Shown: positions 20,594-22,850 of the stretch, one piece after another
How positions within the stretch are numbered: position 1 is the first letter of the stretch
Layout: each line of letters begins with the position of its first letter
Virus record (IMG/VR): IMGVR_UViG_3300025096_000142
Coordinates: 1 to 22,850 of that record
Strand: one strand, 5' to 3'
Length of the DNA stretch: 22,850 nucleotides
Origin: a virus
The notes under the pieces: model-generated
Told to the model about the DNA's origin: nothing
Databases searched by the model: none
What the model saw: the letters and a program-made list of their open reading frames with translations, nothing else
Made by a program: the position numbers and the translations under genes

Positions 20594-21216
20594 TGTCTAA
20601 AAAAGAAAATAAACATCCTTATATTACTGGAACTGAGCATGGCAATTTAAGTTTCGGTAAAGTTAATACCCGAACCAATGAGATTTCTGCTTGTATGTTA
20701 CAGAATGGTCCTGATGGTGGGCGACATTATATTAAGATGGAAGAGACTGGTAATAAGGAAGAGGGTACTAAAGGATCTACTAAAATATTTTGTCCAGGAG
20801 CTCTTACTGCTATAGCAGGTAAAGATATTGTTAATTATGGTGAAGGAGATGATACACCTAGAGATATTCCTGCTATATTTTATCAAGCAGAGAATGGAGA
20901 TATTATATTATCAGCACCTCATGGTAAGATTAAATTGCAAGCAGAGACTATTGAACTTATTGCAGAGGGGTCTGATAATAAAAAGGGGATCATCTCCTTG
21001 ACTTCTGATGAGAAAGTGATAATAGATTCTCAAATTGTAGATATACAATCTAAAGTTTCTACTAAAATATTTTCTGAAAAAACTGTAGATATGATTGGCA
21101 GGGGTCTGTTAAATATCTATGGTGGTCTTTGTGATTTTGCAGACAGATCCACTAAAAATTTACCATCTAAAACATGTGGTGAAGAATTATCTAGTAATGA
21201 GGGTATTAATCGATGA
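20593..21216 (+). CDS. Beta-helix spike-like protein, 207 aa
   Basis: Residues ~90-180 show the alternating pattern of a triple-stranded beta-helix as in the gp5 C-terminal domain or VgrG spikes: NGDIILSAPHGKIKLQAETI, ELIAEG, GIISLTSDEKVIID, SQIVDIQSKVSTKIFSEKTV. The N-terminal part (HGNLSFGKVNTRTNEISACM) may dock on the hub. The gene directly follows the OB-fold gp5-like gene with TAATG coupling. Together they look like a T4 gp5 split into two polypeptides. Alternatively it is an accessory baseplate protein. Confidence 0.65.
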   Translation: MSKKENKHPYITGTEHGNLSFGKVNTRTNEISACMLQNGPDGGRHYIKMEETGNKEEGTKGSTKIFCPGALTAIAGKDIVNYGEGDDTPRDIPAIFYQAENGDIILSAPHGKIKLQAETIELIAEGSDNKKGIISLTSDEKVIIDSQIVDIQSKVSTKIFSEKTVDMIGRGLLNIYGGLCDFADRSTKNLPSKTCGEELSSNEGINR

Positions 21217-22061
21217 AATTTGGCAACATTTTTGTAGGAAAAAGATTGTTTGTTGGTTGTGGTAAACCAGAAGCATTAGGTAAAGGTGAAAATGAGATAC
21301 GAGGCTCTGCTTATGTTGAAGGTCCTTTGCAAGTAGGAGCTGATGCTCAATACGAAAGTGTTGAAGCTACAGTAATGATTGGTGAAGAATATAATCCTGA
21401 TACTCAGGAACCTCCTGATTTATCTTTAAAAGTTAAAGGTAACGTACATATTGAAGGGGATGCTAAGACTGGAGAGACTTTAAAAATTAATAGTGAAGCA
21501 GGGAATGCTGTTAATATTAATGATGGAACTGTCTGGATAAATGATTCAGGTGAGGCAATGTTCAAGACAGGAACAGGTGGTAAGACTTTATCTGCTAGAT
21601 TTGGAGATGCTGATGATAGACCAAAACCTTTTGATCTAAAACATCCATCGAAAGAAGGATGGAGATTGAGACATGCTTGTATTGAGGGTCCAGAAGTTGG
21701 AGTATATTATAGAGGAAGGGTAAGAAATAGACATAATGTAATTGATTTACCTTATTATTGGAAAGATTTGGTTAATGTTGATAGTATTTCAGTTCAACTT
21801 ACTCCTATAGGTGCTCATCAAAGTGTTATAGTAAAGAGATGGGATGAGGATAGAATATATTTACAAGCTCAAGGTGGTATGCCTGTTGATTGTTTCTTTC
21901 ACGTATACGCAGAAAGAAAAGATATCAATCCATTGATAGTTGAGTATGAGGGTGAGAGTTGTAATGATTATCCCGATCCTAATCATCACACAATACCTGA
22001 TGTTGATAGAAATTATAATGATCCACTATATAGAGGAGATAAAAATACTATAACTGGATGA
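21213..22061 (+). CDS. Fibre-like structural protein, 282 aa
   Basis: The N-terminal half is beta-repeat-rich (GSAYVEGPLQVG, VKGNVHIEGDAKTGETLKIN, NAVNINDGTVWIND), like a trimeric fibre shaft. From about 138 comes KPFDLKHPSKEGWRLRHACI then EGPEVGVYYRGRV, a motif recurrent in cyanophage tail-fibre and virion proteins, often near intramolecular-chaperone-type ends. Next is LPYYWKDLVNVDSISVQLTP. It overlaps both neighbours by 4 nt (ATGA). The precise place in the virion is not shown. Confidence 0.7.
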   Translation: MKFGNIFVGKRLFVGCGKPEALGKGENEIRGSAYVEGPLQVGADAQYESVEATVMIGEEYNPDTQEPPDLSLKVKGNVHIEGDAKTGETLKINSEAGNAVNINDGTVWINDSGEAMFKTGTGGKTLSARFGDADDRPKPFDLKHPSKEGWRLRHACIEGPEVGVYYRGRVRNRHNVIDLPYYWKDLVNVDSISVQLTPIGAHQSVIVKRWDEDRIYLQAQGGMPVDCFFHVYAERKDINPLIVEYEGESCNDYPDPNHHTIPDVDRNYNDPLYRGDKNTITG

Positions 22062-22660
22062 AGAAACTTCTTTATGTTGAGGAGAATTTTATAACTCCTG
22101 ATGAATGTAGAACATTCATAGATTATGCTAATGCCAATAAGAAAGAGATGCCTTATGGTAGTGAGAATAGGGGTGGAGATACTTTTCTTAGTTCTATAAC
22201 AACCGAAGGACATCAGGTTGTTCATGATGTCACAGGACCTGTTGCTTCTCCTCAAGATGATGGTCATGCTGCATATCAAGGTGGAGATGCAGATTTCATA
22301 AACATGAAAGAGGAGAAGGCAGATTTCTTTACACATGTAGTTGATAAAGTTACTACTATGTGTAAATCTTTTGATGATCGTGCTAATTTAGATTATGTTG
22401 GTGTAGTAAGATGGCCGATAGGAACCTTTATGAATCCTCATTATGATAATTCTAATAAGGATGATATCTATGATATATTTGCAGCAATGTTATATTTGAA
22501 TGATGATTTTAATGGAGGTCATACTGGATTTGAAAATTTTGAAATAGTTCCTAAAGCAGGTCAGATATGTGTCTTTTCTAATTCTCAATATAAGCATCAT
22601 GTTACCAAAGTAGAGGATTCAGAGAGATTTGTTCTTTCCTTCTGGTATAATAATGCTTGA
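22058..22660 (+). CDS. 2-oxoglutarate/Fe(II)-dependent oxygenase (prolyl-4-hydroxylase-like)
   Basis: A 200-aa double-stranded beta-helix oxygenase. Iron ligands are His128 and Asp130 in FMNPHYDNSN and a His at 180-181 in YKHHVTKVED. Arg190 in SERFVLSFWYN is the 2-oxoglutarate-binding residue. YLNDDFNGGHTGFEN is the usual strand-turn before it. The family hydroxylates proline or other side chains, or modifies nucleic acids; the substrate here is unknown. It is the last gene of the tail operon, and a hydroxylated virion protein is one possibility. Such genes are frequent in cyanophages. The stop overlaps a promoter. Confidence 0.9.
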   Translation: MKKLLYVEENFITPDECRTFIDYANANKKEMPYGSENRGGDTFLSSITTEGHQVVHDVTGPVASPQDDGHAAYQGGDADFINMKEEKADFFTHVVDKVTTMCKSFDDRANLDYVGVVRWPIGTFMNPHYDNSNKDDIYDIFAAMLYLNDDFNGGHTGFENFEIVPKAGQICVFSNSQYKHHVTKVEDSERFVLSFWYNNA

Positions 22661-22685
22661 CAATCTTATATGATTGTGATATAAT
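22657..22685 (+). promoter_or_regulatory. Perfect sigma70-consensus promoter
   Basis: TTGACA (22657-22662), 17 nt, TATAAT (22680-22685): full consensus. It overlaps the oxygenase stop codon and would start transcription near 22692 for the gene at 22709. Confidence 0.85.
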
Positions 22686-22708
22686 TAATTATTATTGCTG
22701 GAAGTCTA

Positions 22709-22850
22709 ATGAGTGACGACCTATTATCTAAGTGTGTCATAGACACCAGTAAAAGGACAGTGTATTTGTATTCAGATGGTGGAGATAAGAAGACTGTTAA
22801 ATGTGATACAGTTGATGAGTTTATGAACGTGCTTAACTTTGTACGTGATA
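22709..22850 (+). CDS. Hypothetical protein, N-terminal part, cut by the window edge
   Basis: Forty-seven codons are visible: MSDDLLSKCVIDTSKRTVYL, YSDGGDKKTVKCDTVDEFMN and VLNFVRD. This looks like a small cyanophage protein of unknown function that I have seen in T4-like cyanophages. The weak binding site GGAA (22700-22703) is 5 nt upstream. It is the first gene after the consensus promoter, so probably an early gene separate from the tail operon. The rest lies outside the window. Confidence 0.7.
   Translation, partial: MSDDLLSKCVIDTSKRTVYLYSDGGDKKTVKCDTVDEFMNVLNFVRD

Noticed and set aside
1-22850. tRNA genes, rRNA, insertion sequences, integrase or CRISPR array
   Set aside because: Reading both strands by eye I saw no cloverleaf-like sequence, transposase or integrase motif, or spaced repeats; the longest stretch without a coding region is 3566-3728, which holds the riboswitch-like leader.

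Overview
The window reads as the middle of a T4-like cyanomyovirus genome (marine Synechococcus/Prochlorococcus phage). The evidence is the T4 replication trio gp33-gp59-gp32, a T4 baseplate/tail set (gp53, gp48, gp4, gp54-like, gp26, gp51-like, gp27-like, gp5 OB-fold), and typical cyanophage auxiliary genes: glutaredoxin, PurN, ThyX, PhoH, a PD-(D/E)XK exonuclease, a DUF4278 peptide and a 2OG-Fe(II) oxygenase. Genes are tightly packed with many ATGA/TGATG overlaps and AT-rich codon use.

Layout. Positions 1-5334 hold a run of small rightward genes around glutaredoxin (557-799), PurN (2899-3441) and ThyX (4426-5061). Inside it lies a compact regulated island (3555-3898): a perfect GTA-N8-TAC palindrome with an NtcA-type -10 box, two tandem elements resembling the glutamine-II (Downstream-peptide) riboswitch, a 42-aa DUF4278 peptide, and a terminator whose loop holds the -35 box of the next promoter. 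Positions 5338-8550 hold phoH, the exonuclease, gp33, gp59 and gp32. Two consensus sigma70-like promoters sit inside upstream genes, ahead of gp33 and gp32. Positions 8551-11613 are on the minus strand (gp53, gp48, an unknown gene, gp4) and meet gp32 tail to tail. The gp32 terminator lies inside the gp53 coding sequence. A 36-bp divergent region (11614-11649), with an exact T4 late motif on the minus strand, separates gp4 from the rightward tail operon.

Positions 11650-22660 form that tail operon: a tube-fold protein, gp26, a gp51-like ORF joined to gp26 by a probable -1 frameshift, two tape-measure-like proteins, a gp27-like hub protein, a His-rich acidic small protein, an OB-fold gp5 without lysozyme motifs, a separate beta-helix spike-like protein, a fibre-like structural protein and a 2OG oxygenase. 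A consensus promoter at the end starts a further gene that runs off the window.

Most interesting: (1) the nitrogen-sensing control module at 3555-3857, which combines NtcA and glutamine sensing ahead of one tiny peptide; (2) the T-TTT-TTC slippery site joining gp26 to the gp51-like ORF directly before the tape-measure gene, the layout of G/GT tail-assembly chaperones. All family assignments come from recognising sequence motifs by eye; no database was searched.
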